A stretch of 64,000 nucleotides of DNA, from the NCBI RefSeq assembly GCF_937127095.1, contig NZ_CAKZLP010000011.1:1-64000 (forward strand). The letters are read 5' to 3'. Both the position numbers and the translations under genes were made by a program. Under the pieces are notes generated by a model. It was not told where the DNA came from. It made no database searches and saw only the letters and a program-made list of their open reading frames with translations. Numbering within the stretch: position 1 is the first letter of the stretch; the number at the start of each line of letters is the position of its first letter. Positions 34,840-43,349 of the stretch are shown here, in pieces. The DNA comes from an uncultured Amphritea sp. GTDB lineage: Bacteria; Pseudomonadota; Gammaproteobacteria; Pseudomonadales; Balneatricaceae.

Positions 34840-36546
34840 TTATCCAATCTCTATATTCAGTTTTTTTAGCCGGTACGCCAGTGTCGGGCGGGTGATATCG
34901 AGCATCCTGGCTGCCTCAGCCACATTGTTTTCCGCTTTAGAGATAGCGTATCTCACCAGCGCTTCTTCAATTTTTTCCATCGACCCCAGTTGCTCTATAG
35001 CCTGTTGCGCCCAGTGGCTATCCGGGTTCTGAGGTGAGGGTGTGGAAGAGTCGATCAGCTGCCCGGAGGTTGAGATCATCTGACTGTTGCTATCACGATT
35101 CATGTTGGGGAACAGGTACTGAGCGTCGATGGTTTCGCCATTTTCAGCCAGTATAAGCCCCCGCTCGATTACATTTTCCAGTTCCCTCACATTTCCGGGC
35201 CAGTCGTAACTAAGCAACGTTTTTGTTGCCAGGTCAGATAGTCCGAGGGTTTTTTTGCTGTAGTACGCCTCATATTTACGCAGGAAATACGTCGTCAGCA
35301 TTGAGATATCTTCGCGCCGTTCTCTTAACGGTGGGATTTCAATCGGATAGACATTGAGACGGTAGTAGAGGTCAGCACGGAAGCGACCGGTCTCAACGGC
35401 TTTAATCAGTGATTCGTTAGTGGCGGCGATCACCCTGACATCAACTTTGCGTGTCTGGGTGTCGCCAACCCGCTCCAGTTCTCCTTCTTGCAACACTCGC
35501 AACAGGGTTGCCTGGGCGCGGGGGCTAAGTTCAACCACTTCATCGAGAAAGATAGTGCCCCGGTGAGCGCGTTCGAAGCGGCCTTCTCGGGTCTGCGTTG
35601 CCCCGGTGTAGGCGCCTTTCTCAACACCAAACAGCTCTGCTTCGATCAGGTCGGGAGGAATGGCTGCACAATTGACCGCGATAAAGGGTTCGACCGAACG
35701 ACAGGAGTTTTCATGTATGCCTTTGGCTACCAACTCTTTACCTACACCGGTTTCACCCAGCAGCAGCACCGAGACTTTTCCGGTTGAAGCTTTGTTGGCC
35801 AGTTTGCAGACCCGTTGGAAGCCGTCTGACTGGCCAATAAAGTTCCCCAGACTTGCGCTGCTGTCTATCTTGTGGCGCAGCACTGAAAGCTGATTCTGAA
35901 GATCGTACAGCTCTTCAATAATGGGGGTTGTTTTAAAGTAGTTACGATAGCTTTGGTAATCATCCCACTCGGTAGCTGGTTTGCCTTCAAACAGGCATTG
36001 AGGATCACCGCAGCCACGGCATTTGATCTCTTTGAAGATGATCTCCTGTCCCAGTAGTTCGGAGGCGAAACTGCTGGCATGCCCAACCAGTGCCCAACAG
36101 GCCGGGCCGTCAGTGAGACCCAGTTCAGAGATGAACATTTCGGCCTCGTAGGCATCGTGCATATTCAGTAGGGCATAGAAATGTTTATTGTCCGGGTCAA
36201 TCTCGAGTTTAAGTTCTTCAACCTTTACCGATCCTTTTAATGAGTCGAGCTGAAAGCCTGTCCTGAAGAGTTCTTCGGGTTCGATATCACCGGCCAGTCG
36301 TTTCACCAGTTCCGCATCTTTTTGTCCCAGGCTGTAGCCCAGGCGCATAAAGAAGCCTTTAGCCCGTTCCAGGCCAACAGTGAGTATCTGCTCCTTACGA
36401 AAGTTTGTCAGTGAGGCCAGTTGCATTAGCAGCATCCGTTGCTCACCAAACCAGACGGTACCATCACTGTTCTGGAATCTAACCTGCTTTGATAACTCGT
36501 GGATGTCAGGGCTCCTTGTACTCAGGTGTTTGGCTGCAATATTCAT
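34840..36546 (-). CDS. Sigma-54-dependent activator with XylR_N and V4R sensor
   Basis: A 568-residue regulator of the XylR/DmpR/PoxR type. Domains in order are XylR_N (about 15-115: GTVWFGEQRMLLMQ), V4R (about 130-190, with the metal-binding cysteines CRGCGDPQC), the AAA+ ATPase (about 230-400, Walker A GETGVGKE, sigma-54 contact loop GAYTGA, Walker B GTIFLDEV) and a C-terminal Fis-type helix-turn-helix (AEAARMLDITRPTLAYRLKKL). Family members sense phenols or other aromatic compounds and remodel sigma-54 polymerase. ATG 36546 is chosen over a start at 36582. The likely targets are the divergent LysR or the genes downstream. Confidence 0.9.
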   Translation of the reverse strand: MNIAAKHLSTRSPDIHELSKQVRFQNSDGTVWFGEQRMLLMQLASLTNFRKEQILTVGLERAKGFFMRLGYSLGQKDAELVKRLAGDIEPEELFRTGFQLDSLKGSVKVEELKLEIDPDNKHFYALLNMHDAYEAEMFISELGLTDGPACWALVGHASSFASELLGQEIIFKEIKCRGCGDPQCLFEGKPATEWDDYQSYRNYFKTTPIIEELYDLQNQLSVLRHKIDSSASLGNFIGQSDGFQRVCKLANKASTGKVSVLLLGETGVGKELVAKGIHENSCRSVEPFIAVNCAAIPPDLIEAELFGVEKGAYTGATQTREGRFERAHRGTIFLDEVVELSPRAQATLLRVLQEGELERVGDTQTRKVDVRVIAATNESLIKAVETGRFRADLYYRLNVYPIEIPPLRERREDISMLTTYFLRKYEAYYSKKTLGLSDLATKTLLSYDWPGNVRELENVIERGLILAENGETIDAQYLFPNMNRDSNSQMISTSGQLIDSSTPSPQNPDSHWAQQAIEQLGSMEKIEEALVRYAISKAENNVAEAARMLDITRPTLAYRLKKLNIEIG

Positions 36547-36581
36547 TAAATAAGCACTCTGGATGGTTATGATTGTTATCA

Positions 36582-36649
36582 AATCATCATATATGATTGC
36601 TTATATAAAAGTATGATGCGGATGTGTAATATATGATCCCATATATGGG
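36582..36649. promoter_or_regulatory. Divergent control region with three ATATATG palindromes
   Basis: AATCAT-CATAT-ATGATT (36582-36598), ATATATGAT (36629-36637) and a perfect CCCATATATGGG (36638-36649) lie between the divergent sigma-54 activator and LysR genes. The repeated CATATATG core suggests cooperative binding by one regulator, perhaps the adjacent LysR protein. Confidence 0.55.
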
Positions 36650-36663
36650 TTTATGGTGATGAA

Positions 36664-37551
36664 ATGAACTATCAGGATCTCTATCTGTTTCTCAAGGTGG
36701 TTGAACGCGGCAGCTTTCTTTCGGCTTCTGAGTCGTTATCAGTACCGACGTCGACGGTGAGCCGTAAGGTGCAGCAGCTGGAAAAAGACCTGGGCTATAA
36801 ACTGATGCATCGTAGTGCCCGCAAGATGGTGCTTACTGAGGCGGGGATGAAGTTTTATAACCGTTGTCTTCCGCTGTTTGCTGAGCTGGAGTCTGCCGCA
36901 AAAGAGCTTGATGATGAGCTTGCTGAGCCTTCGGGGCTGCTACGGGTAACGGCGCCGGTCAGTCTTACTAACGATCTGCTGGCTGAATGGTTCTTTAAAT
37001 TTATGGAGCGCTTTCCGCGGATTAATCTTGAGTTGATTGTTGTTAACCGCAATATTGACTTGGTCGAGGAGGGTATTGATGTTGCGTTTCGTATTGGCGA
37101 TGTGCGCTTGCAGAACTGGATCTCCCGGCCGCTGTTGCAGTCAAGTTTCAGTGTCTGTGCCAGCGATGATTATTTGCGTCGACGGGGAAGGCCTAAGCAT
37201 CCGCAAGAGTTGCATCAACACACTCTGATATTAACCCGGAGAAACCCTGTGTGGAGTTTTAGTGGGCCGGATGATGAGGTGGTCAGAATAGACGGTGAGG
37301 CACGGCTTAAAGTAGATGAACTGAATATTGCCGCAAGGGCGGCGGAAAACGGTCTGGGGATTATCAACCTGCCTGATTATGTGGTGGATAAATCTTTAAA
37401 CGCCGGGCGTCTGATAAAACTGATGCCCGGCTGGCGGCCACTTCCGCGGCAGGTGTATATGTTATATCCGGAACGCAAATATATACCCGGTAAAGTGCGA
37501 CTGTTTATTGAGTATGTGATGTTTCAGGCGAATGAGAGTCGGGTCAGTTGA
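36664..37551 (+). CDS. LysR-family regulator
   Basis: A 295-residue LysR protein with N-terminal helix-turn-helix (FLSASESLSVPTSTVSRKVQQLEKDLG) and a substrate-binding domain ending in LYPERKYIPGKVRLFIEYV, as in the CrgA/aaeR-like subgroup. It is divergent from the sigma-54 activator, and its 3' end overlaps the convergent DUF2889 gene by eight bases. Its target is not evident. Confidence 0.88.
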   Translation: MNYQDLYLFLKVVERGSFLSASESLSVPTSTVSRKVQQLEKDLGYKLMHRSARKMVLTEAGMKFYNRCLPLFAELESAAKELDDELAEPSGLLRVTAPVSLTNDLLAEWFFKFMERFPRINLELIVVNRNIDLVEEGIDVAFRIGDVRLQNWISRPLLQSSFSVCASDDYLRRRGRPKHPQELHQHTLILTRRNPVWSFSGPDDEVVRIDGEARLKVDELNIAARAAENGLGIINLPDYVVDKSLNAGRLIKLMPGWRPLPRQVYMLYPERKYIPGKVRLFIEYVMFQANESRVS

Positions 37552-38125
37552 CTTCACGGGTGGTGATTAACTTTTCCGGTTCATAAAACTGCGGCCAGTA
37601 TTTTTTAACCACCTCTCCGGTGCTATCGAAGGTATGGCAGGTATTCAGTGTATGCGGCCGGTCATGCTCATCATCCTGCTCTTTTCTGGCTTCCCGGGCC
37701 TGATGGGTTGCCTGAAATGCGGTGGTTGCGACTGGCCCGAGAAGTTCCAGCAGGTGGGTGCAGCCATTTGTGCCGCTGAACAGTTCTTTGCATTTTTTTG
37801 TGAAGCCGGGTGCAATTCTTAGCCCGGTCAGTTGCTTATACGCGTCCGCAATTGAAGGGCAGATGCGGAAAGGGGTGTGATCCATGCTGGACACGGCATC
37901 GATGATGTTAAAATCAAGGTCAATGGTAATCCGGATAGACATTTCGTGGATCGGCACACCGGGTTCAACAGCCGTATCGCTTCTGTCGCGCAGCATAATT
38001 GGTACTGTTTTAATATCGGTGAGGTGTCCTTCAATATCCCAAAGTCCGTCGGTTCTTTCAAACCCTTCGCAGGTGACGGTACGGGTGTGCATCTTTTTCC
38101 GCTCAGCGGCTTGTGGTAATGGCAT
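37544..38125 (-). CDS. DUF2889 protein
   Basis: A 193-residue protein of the DUF2889 family: RTVTCEGFERTDGLWDIEGHL, PIHEMSIRITIDLDFNI and CTHLLELLGPVATTAFQ. Genes of this family are often found near aromatic-acid or thioester metabolism genes; the function is unknown. ATG 38125 precedes the family's conserved start and avoids a long unlikely extension to 38218. It lies just downstream of paaX on the same strand. Confidence 0.8.
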   Translation of the reverse strand: MPLPQAAERKKMHTRTVTCEGFERTDGLWDIEGHLTDIKTVPIMLRDRSDTAVEPGVPIHEMSIRITIDLDFNIIDAVSSMDHTPFRICPSIADAYKQLTGLRIAPGFTKKCKELFSGTNGCTHLLELLGPVATTAFQATHQAREARKEQDDEHDRPHTLNTCHTFDSTGEVVKKYWPQFYEPEKLITTREVN

Positions 38126-38235
38126 AGAATCAGTTCTGTGTAGTCGAAAAGGGATTAGCTGGCAGCTTTTATGGCTGCTCTTTGTTTTATTAATTCCATA
38201 AACTGTTTTGAGTTGCAACAGTTTGTTGCAGTTGC

Positions 38236-39156
38236 TTACAGACCGCCAAAACGTTTATAGAAGCGTGGGGCGGGTTCTGGCAGTGAGCCATCAGCGGTTT
38301 CCTGGGTTGCGGAGAGATGGTCCTCTGCTTTCTGATAGATTAACCGATAGATGTTTCTGCAAAGGACTCTAGCTGATGTTCCGCACCAGTCAGCAGGCAG
38401 CAGCTTCTCCGGCAGTTGTGGGTCACGCAACAGAATTCTGCGATAGTAATGAATCAGCAGGGTGCGCAGCTGAAAACATTGTTCAGGGTCCAGTTCGGGT
38501 TGTGCTTCTACGGCTCTGAGAATCGGCCTGAAGCGTTCCAGAAATGACTGATAGCCTTCTGCCAGCTGATCGAGATTCCAGCACTCATGTACCAGCTCTT
38601 TCAGTGGTGATGAGGTTTGATTGCCAACCAGCTCTGATCGCATATGAATAACATCATTGAGTACACATAACTCCTGCAACGTGGCATTTACATCGGTCAT
38701 ATCCGCCATTGGGTGTGCCATGATACTAGGGGCGATGTTACCGAATCCGAGCCACTCAAGCTCTTTTTTAACCACTTTACGTAACTCGTTATCAAGCTGC
38801 GTAGTAACGATCATGTCCCATTTGCCGTCCCATTCAGGGTAAAGCTCGGCATAGATCCGTCTGAAGGCAATTTCAAATCGGCGGCGTCCGGTGTCGGTCA
38901 GGCTGTAAAAACTTTTACGGCCAACCTGGCTTGACGCGAGCCAGCCATCTTTTGTCAGTCGGAATATAGATGTTCTGACCAATCGCTGGTTAAGCCCCAG
39001 GGGCTCCAGCAGTTTGATCAGGCTTCCGAGCCAAACTGTTCCCCCCCGGGGCGATATGGCATCGCCATAGATGGTGATAATCAAAGAGCCTCCGCGGATG
39101 GGGCGTTGATTCTTAAAATCATCAACCAGCTCTTCAATACAACGAAGTTTGTTCAT
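38236..39156 (-). CDS. paaX: PaaX-family repressor
   Basis: A 306-residue regulator with PaaX features: IRGGSLIITIYGDAISPRGGTVWLGSLI, the winged helix LNQRLVRTSIFRLTKDGWL, GRKSFYSLTDTG and the C-terminal LPADWCGTSAR. PaaX represses phenylacetate catabolism until phenylacetyl-CoA binds. No paa enzyme genes are visible in the window, so it may control the adjacent TRAP transporter or distant genes. Confidence 0.9.
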   Translation of the reverse strand: MNKLRCIEELVDDFKNQRPIRGGSLIITIYGDAISPRGGTVWLGSLIKLLEPLGLNQRLVRTSIFRLTKDGWLASSQVGRKSFYSLTDTGRRRFEIAFRRIYAELYPEWDGKWDMIVTTQLDNELRKVVKKELEWLGFGNIAPSIMAHPMADMTDVNATLQELCVLNDVIHMRSELVGNQTSSPLKELVHECWNLDQLAEGYQSFLERFRPILRAVEAQPELDPEQCFQLRTLLIHYYRRILLRDPQLPEKLLPADWCGTSARVLCRNIYRLIYQKAEDHLSATQETADGSLPEPAPRFYKRFGGL

Positions 39157-39421
39157 GCGGCTCTCATACAGTCAGAACGGGAAGGGTATTCAATGCTTGT
39201 CATCGGACATTACCCGCAAACCAAAGAGTTTATGTGCAAAAAAGTATCCCATCAAGCTAAGAGAAGGCAATTATATCCCTATGGTCTATAAGTAATTATG
39301 CTGTTGGTCTTTATTGTCGCGGGGCCTTCATACGGGTGTGTAATCGTTTTCTCCGTTTGCGCAATGGTCGCGGGGTTGTAGCTGATTCTTGTTTATATCT
39401 GTTTACGGGCAAATGCATCTA

Positions 39422-39437
39422 AGTTAACATGTTAACT
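39422..39437. promoter_or_regulatory. Perfect 16-base palindrome, operator candidate
   Basis: AGTTAACATGTTAACT is fully self-complementary. It sits midway between paaX and the TRAP transporter and is probably a dimeric regulator site. Confidence 0.6.
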
Positions 39438-39529
39438 ATATTGCATTGATGGACACACTAGAACTTCCATTGCCTGAGTGCCGAGTCTTTTCAGACGGGG
39501 TGTCGATAAGCATTAAGATAGTGTGTTAT

Positions 39530-39569
39530 TGATACAAATATACTACGTTATTTGTATAGAATTGTATCA
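39530..39569. promoter_or_regulatory. Nested operator-like inverted repeats upstream of dctP
   Basis: ATACAAATA (39532-39540) pairs with TATTTGTAT (39549-39557), nine perfect bases. TGATACAA (39530-39537) also pairs with TTGTATCA (39562-39569), eight perfect bases. The left arm is shared by two right arms, as in sites with two overlapping binding modes. Confidence 0.6.
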
Positions 39570-39706
39570 CGTTGTTGGTTATGATTCGAATTGACCTTAT
39601 TGCAGAGATGCAAAGGTAAATAATAAATAGGGGCAAAGCCCCAACAATCTCTTATAAAAATAATTGACGTTAATAGCGTCGAAGAGATAGCCAGGAGATA
39701 GAACGA

Positions 39707-40729
39707 ATGACAAAAATGACTTTCCTGAAAACTGCTGCCGCAGTTGCTTTGGGTGCATCCTTTTCTGTAAGTGCAATGGCTGAAACTACACTGCGTGTAG
39801 CCAGTTGGTTGCCACCGACCCATCCGCAAAATGCTGTTGTCTGGCCTACCTGGGCTAAGTGGGTTGAAGACGCCACTGAGGGACGGGTTAAGGTTGAGAT
39901 TGAGTATGGTCTGGGCCATCCAAAAACGATGTTTGAACTGGTAGAGGATGGCGTTGTTGACGCGTCATGGAGCTATCACGGTTATGTGCCGGGTCGTTTC
40001 AAGCTGACACAAGCTGTTGAGCAGCCTTTGCTGGGTGCAAGTGCTGAAGCAGCCTCTGTTGCTCACTGGCGTGTGCATCAAAAATACTTCGCTAAGGCGA
40101 ATGAGAATGATGGTCTTGAAGTGATCGGTCTGTTTACTCATGGCCCGGGTCAGATTCATCTGGCGAATCCAATTACTTCACTGTCTGAGCTGAGCGGTAA
40201 GAAGATCCGCCTTGGTGGTGGTGTACAGGGTGAAATCGGCGAGCGGATGGGTGTTACTGCAGTCGGTGCTCCGGCACCAAAAGTATATGAGATGATGCAG
40301 CAGGGCGTTATCGATGGCGTCTTTATCCCTATGGGTGAGCAAAAATCTCTGCGTCTGCATGAAGTAGCCCGCAACGTTGTTGCACTGCCGGGTGGCATGT
40401 ACCTGGGTAGTTTCGGCATCTTCATGAATCCTGATTTCCTTGCCGACCTTGATGCGAAAGACCGCGAAGCGATTCTCAGTGTTTCCGGTGAAAAACTCTC
40501 CGCAATGGCGGGTCGTGCCTGGGACGCTGCCGATGTTGAAGGTCTTAAAGCCGCTCAGGAAAATGGTGTTAACGTTGCGCTGATTAAGCCCGGCGAGCCT
40601 ATGGCTGAAGAGTTTAAGGCTCTTACTAAGGGTATGGATGAGGCATTCTATGAGTCTGTAGCTGACCGTGATGTTGATGCTAAAGCTGCTCTTGCCGAAT
40701 TGCGCGAAATTGCCCGCAGCTATAAGTGA
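39707..40729 (+). CDS. dctP: TRAP transporter substrate-binding protein (DctP)
   Basis: A 340-residue periplasmic binding protein with a Sec signal peptide (KTAAAVALGASFSVSAMA, cut near residue 24). DctP-type features include TTLRVASWLPPTHPQNAVVWP, the conserved arginine region KIRLGG and GVIDGVFIPMGEQK. It captures an organic acid or similar solute for the membrane subunits that follow. The ligand cannot be told from sequence. CAGGAG precedes the ATG. Confidence 0.9.
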   Translation: MTKMTFLKTAAAVALGASFSVSAMAETTLRVASWLPPTHPQNAVVWPTWAKWVEDATEGRVKVEIEYGLGHPKTMFELVEDGVVDASWSYHGYVPGRFKLTQAVEQPLLGASAEAASVAHWRVHQKYFAKANENDGLEVIGLFTHGPGQIHLANPITSLSELSGKKIRLGGGVQGEIGERMGVTAVGAPAPKVYEMMQQGVIDGVFIPMGEQKSLRLHEVARNVVALPGGMYLGSFGIFMNPDFLADLDAKDREAILSVSGEKLSAMAGRAWDAADVEGLKAAQENGVNVALIKPGEPMAEEFKALTKGMDEAFYESVADRDVDAKAALAELREIARSYK

Positions 40730-40739
40730 GGAGTTTGAT

Positions 40740-41255
40740 ATGTCCTTGAGTGCCTGGATTACAGAGCACTATGAGGAGAAGGGGCCAGTCGTATGGCTGG
40801 CCTTTTTCCTTGAGTTGATTGCTGCTCTCACGCTTTTTTTTATGATGATGCTGACCTGTGCTGATGTATTTGGTCGCTATTTTCTTGGCAATGCTGTAGA
40901 CGGCGCAACAGAGCTGACCGAGATGAGTCTCGCTATCCTGGTTTTCGCAGAGATGCCTGTTATTACCTGGCGCGGTGGTCATGTCGTGGTCGATATCCTT
41001 GATCGGTTACTGGGTAATACGCTGATTAAAGTTCTGGGGCTGCTGTCGGCTCTGCTTATCTCCACATCATTGTATTTTCTCGCTGTACGTATCCATGAGC
41101 TTGCAATGCGCTCCATGAGCCGCGATGAGGTGACTGAGTTTCTGCAAATGCCGGTGGGGTATATTGTTGAATACATCGCCATCATGAGCTGGGCAACCGC
41201 TGCGCTGATGATCAGCTATGGTATCTACCGGTTGTTATTTCTATCCCGGGATTGA
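40740..41255 (+). CDS. dctQ: TRAP transporter small membrane subunit (DctQ)
   Basis: A 171-residue membrane protein with four predicted segments, including LELIAALTLFFMMMLTCADVFGRYF and the family pattern ATELTEMSLAILVFAEMPVITWRGGHV. DctQ forms the transport channel with DctM. It starts 10 bases after dctP with GAGGAG upstream; the operon order P-Q-M is standard. Confidence 0.9.
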   Translation: MSLSAWITEHYEEKGPVVWLAFFLELIAALTLFFMMMLTCADVFGRYFLGNAVDGATELTEMSLAILVFAEMPVITWRGGHVVVDILDRLLGNTLIKVLGLLSALLISTSLYFLAVRIHELAMRSMSRDEVTEFLQMPVGYIVEYIAIMSWATAALMISYGIYRLLFLSRD

Positions 41256-41306
41256 TTCCGGGCTGCCGGGTATAAATGCGCTGATAACGTTACAGGTATT
41301 ATAAGA

Positions 41307-42635
41307 ATGATTACTGCATTAATTGGTTTTGCAATATTACTGCTGTTTATCGTCGTGGTTCGCGTGCCTATTGCTTTTGCGATGGGCTTGGTGGGCTTCT
41401 TCGGTTTTGCATATATGCAGGGACTGAGTTTCGAAAATTTTATGGATTTCAACTGGAACTCCTCTTTATCGATGGCTTCCAAGCGGGTTATCAATACCGC
41501 TCAGGAATATAGCCTGTCGGTGATTCCGTTATTTATCCTGATGGGAAATCTGGTAACTAAGTCGGGTCTTTCCCATGAGCTATACCGCGCCTCCTATGCT
41601 TTTCTCGGGCATCGTAAGGGCGGGTTGTCTATGGCAACCGTGGTTGCCTGTGGCGGTTTCTCTGCCATCTGTGGTTCCAGTCTGGCTACGTCTGCAACCA
41701 TGGCCAAGGTCGCTATGCCTCCGATGCGTAAGTATGGATATGCAGACTCGCTGGCAACCGCATCAATCGCTGCCGGTGGCACACTGGGTATACTGATTCC
41801 ACCGTCAGTTATTCTGGTGATCTATGGTTTGTTAACAGAGACCAGTATTCGCGAGCTGTTTGCTGCTGGCTTTATTCCGGGTTTTCTGGGTATTTTACTC
41901 TATCTCTGCGCAGTACGTTTTGTCGTCTGGCGCACGCCGGAAGCGGGCCCTTGCGGTGATAAAATGGACTGGCCGGAGCGCATTCAGGCATTGAATGGTG
42001 TCTGGGGTGTGCTGGCACTATTTTCAATCGTCATGGGGGGGATATACATGGGTATATTCACTCCAACTGAAGCTGCAGGCATTGGTGCGGGTGGGGCGTT
42101 TGTTATTGCGCTTTACCGCCGATCGCTGAACTTTGGCAGTCTGTTTGATATTCTCACCGATACTGCGCGTACCTCGGCAATGCTTTTTGGTGTGCTTATC
42201 GGCGCGCTGATCTTCTCAAACTTCATCAATCGTGCGGGTTTACCGTCTGATCTGCTGGATCTGGTCAATAGTCTCAACGTAGCCCCGATGGTCGTCATTC
42301 TGGTGATTCTGGCAATCTACATTGTGCTGGGTATGGTGTTTGAAAGCTTGTCGATGCTGCTGTTGACGATACCGATCTTTTTCCCTCTGGTTCAGAGTCT
42401 GGGTTTTGATCTTGTATGGTTTGGTATTGTTGTGGTTGTGGTGACAGAGATTAGTCTGATTACCCCGCCGGTCGGTATGAATGTCTTCGTACTGAGTGCG
42501 GTGCTGCGAGATGTGAAGGCCAGTACAATTTTCAAAGGGGTTACCCCGTTCTGGTGTGCTGATATTATTCGTCTCGCACTGATTACACTGTTTTCATCGA
42601 TCTCACTTTTCTTACCAGAACTGCTGTATCGCTAA
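41307..42635 (+). CDS. dctM: TRAP transporter large membrane subunit (DctM)
   Basis: A 442-residue, about 12-segment membrane protein that couples sodium entry to solute uptake. Family marks include LFILMGNLVTKSGLSHELYRA, GGFSAICGSSLATSATMAKVAMPPMRKYGY, AAGGTLGILIPPSVILVIYG, FTPTEAAGIGAGGA and LITPPVGMNVFV. It is followed by an intrinsic terminator and then a UspA gene. Confidence 0.93.
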   Translation: MITALIGFAILLLFIVVVRVPIAFAMGLVGFFGFAYMQGLSFENFMDFNWNSSLSMASKRVINTAQEYSLSVIPLFILMGNLVTKSGLSHELYRASYAFLGHRKGGLSMATVVACGGFSAICGSSLATSATMAKVAMPPMRKYGYADSLATASIAAGGTLGILIPPSVILVIYGLLTETSIRELFAAGFIPGFLGILLYLCAVRFVVWRTPEAGPCGDKMDWPERIQALNGVWGVLALFSIVMGGIYMGIFTPTEAAGIGAGGAFVIALYRRSLNFGSLFDILTDTARTSAMLFGVLIGALIFSNFINRAGLPSDLLDLVNSLNVAPMVVILVILAIYIVLGMVFESLSMLLLTIPIFFPLVQSLGFDLVWFGIVVVVVTEISLITPPVGMNVFVLSAVLRDVKASTIFKGVTPFWCADIIRLALITLFSSISLFLPELLYR

Positions 42636-42654
42636 ACTGTTAAGTTACAATATT

Positions 42655-42674
42655 AAGGCCCCGCGGGGCCTTTT
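42655..42674 (+). terminator. dctM terminator
   Basis: AAGGCCCC and GGGGCCTT pair around GC and run into TTTT. It separates the transporter from the UspA gene, which may be expressed by partial read-through. Confidence 0.8.
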
Positions 42675-42692
42675 CTATCTGAGGGTTTGAAT

Positions 42693-43175
42693 ATGCTGCC
42701 TGATGTAAAAAAAATTCTATACGCGTCTGATATTGATAAAGGTTCACGGCCTGCATTTCGTGCAGCCGTCAGTCTCTGTGGTCACTATCATTCTGAGATT
42801 ACCTACCTGCACGTGATAGAGCCTCTGAGTGCCTCGGCTCAAAGTATCGTGCAAACGATGATAAATGATTCGACCCTGAACGAATTGCATGATCAGAGTC
42901 TGGCAAACCTTAAGCTTAAAATTCAGGAGCGCATTGAGCGTTTTTGCGAATCAGAGCTTGAGCAGAGTGAGATGCTAACCGAAGGCTCTATCAGCTCCAG
43001 AGTCGAGGAGGGGGCTCCCTGGAAAACCATTTTACGAGTAGCTGATGAGATTGATGCCGATGTTATCGTCATGGGAACCCGAACTCACTCTGCGATGGGG
43101 CAGTTCCTGTTGGGGTCTACCGCGAATAAAGTGATGCATAACTCAAAGCGTCCGGTATTGATTGTGCCGCTTTAA
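42693..43175 (+). CDS. Universal stress protein linked to the TRAP operon
   Basis: A 160-residue UspA-family protein with the ATP-binding pattern VMGTRTHSAMGQFLLGSTANKVMH. A UspA protein of this kind (TeaD) sits after the ectoine TRAP transporter TeaABC of Halomonas and regulates its activity. The same layout here suggests a similar role, but the solute is unknown. ATG 42693 has GAGGG upstream. A terminator follows. Confidence 0.85.
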   Translation: MLPDVKKILYASDIDKGSRPAFRAAVSLCGHYHSEITYLHVIEPLSASAQSIVQTMINDSTLNELHDQSLANLKLKIQERIERFCESELEQSEMLTEGSISSRVEEGAPWKTILRVADEIDADVIVMGTRTHSAMGQFLLGSTANKVMHNSKRPVLIVPL

Positions 43176-43211
43176 CGACGGTCTTTGTAAATACGGTCTT
43201 TGTTAATAAAA

Positions 43212-43237
43212 AGCGGCAATTGATGCCGTTTTTTTTT
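43212..43237 (+). terminator. UspA terminator
   Basis: CGGCA (43214-43218) and TGCCG (43224-43228) pair around ATTGA and run into nine T residues. Confidence 0.85.
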
Positions 43238-43349
43238 ATTCGTAGCTGTATCGTGGGTCAGATGATTATCCGCTTTGTCGAATTAATATTGTTTCTTCTA
43301 AGGTGCCCTGATAGCGTTAAGGCTGATCACGGTTATGGAGAGTCGGTGA

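Larger units (their letters stand above)
39157..39706. promoter_or_regulatory. paaX-dctP intergenic region, rich in inverted repeats
   Basis: No gene is visible in this 550-base divergent region. It holds a perfect 16-base palindrome at 39422-39437, a cluster of TGATACAA/TTGTATCA repeats at 39530-39569, a TGATTCG core at 39582-39588 resembling half of the known PaaX box, and a GGGGC-AAA-GCCCC hairpin near 39629. A TTGACC at 39591-39596 could be a -35 box, but no good -10 follows at normal spacing. Confidence 0.6.
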
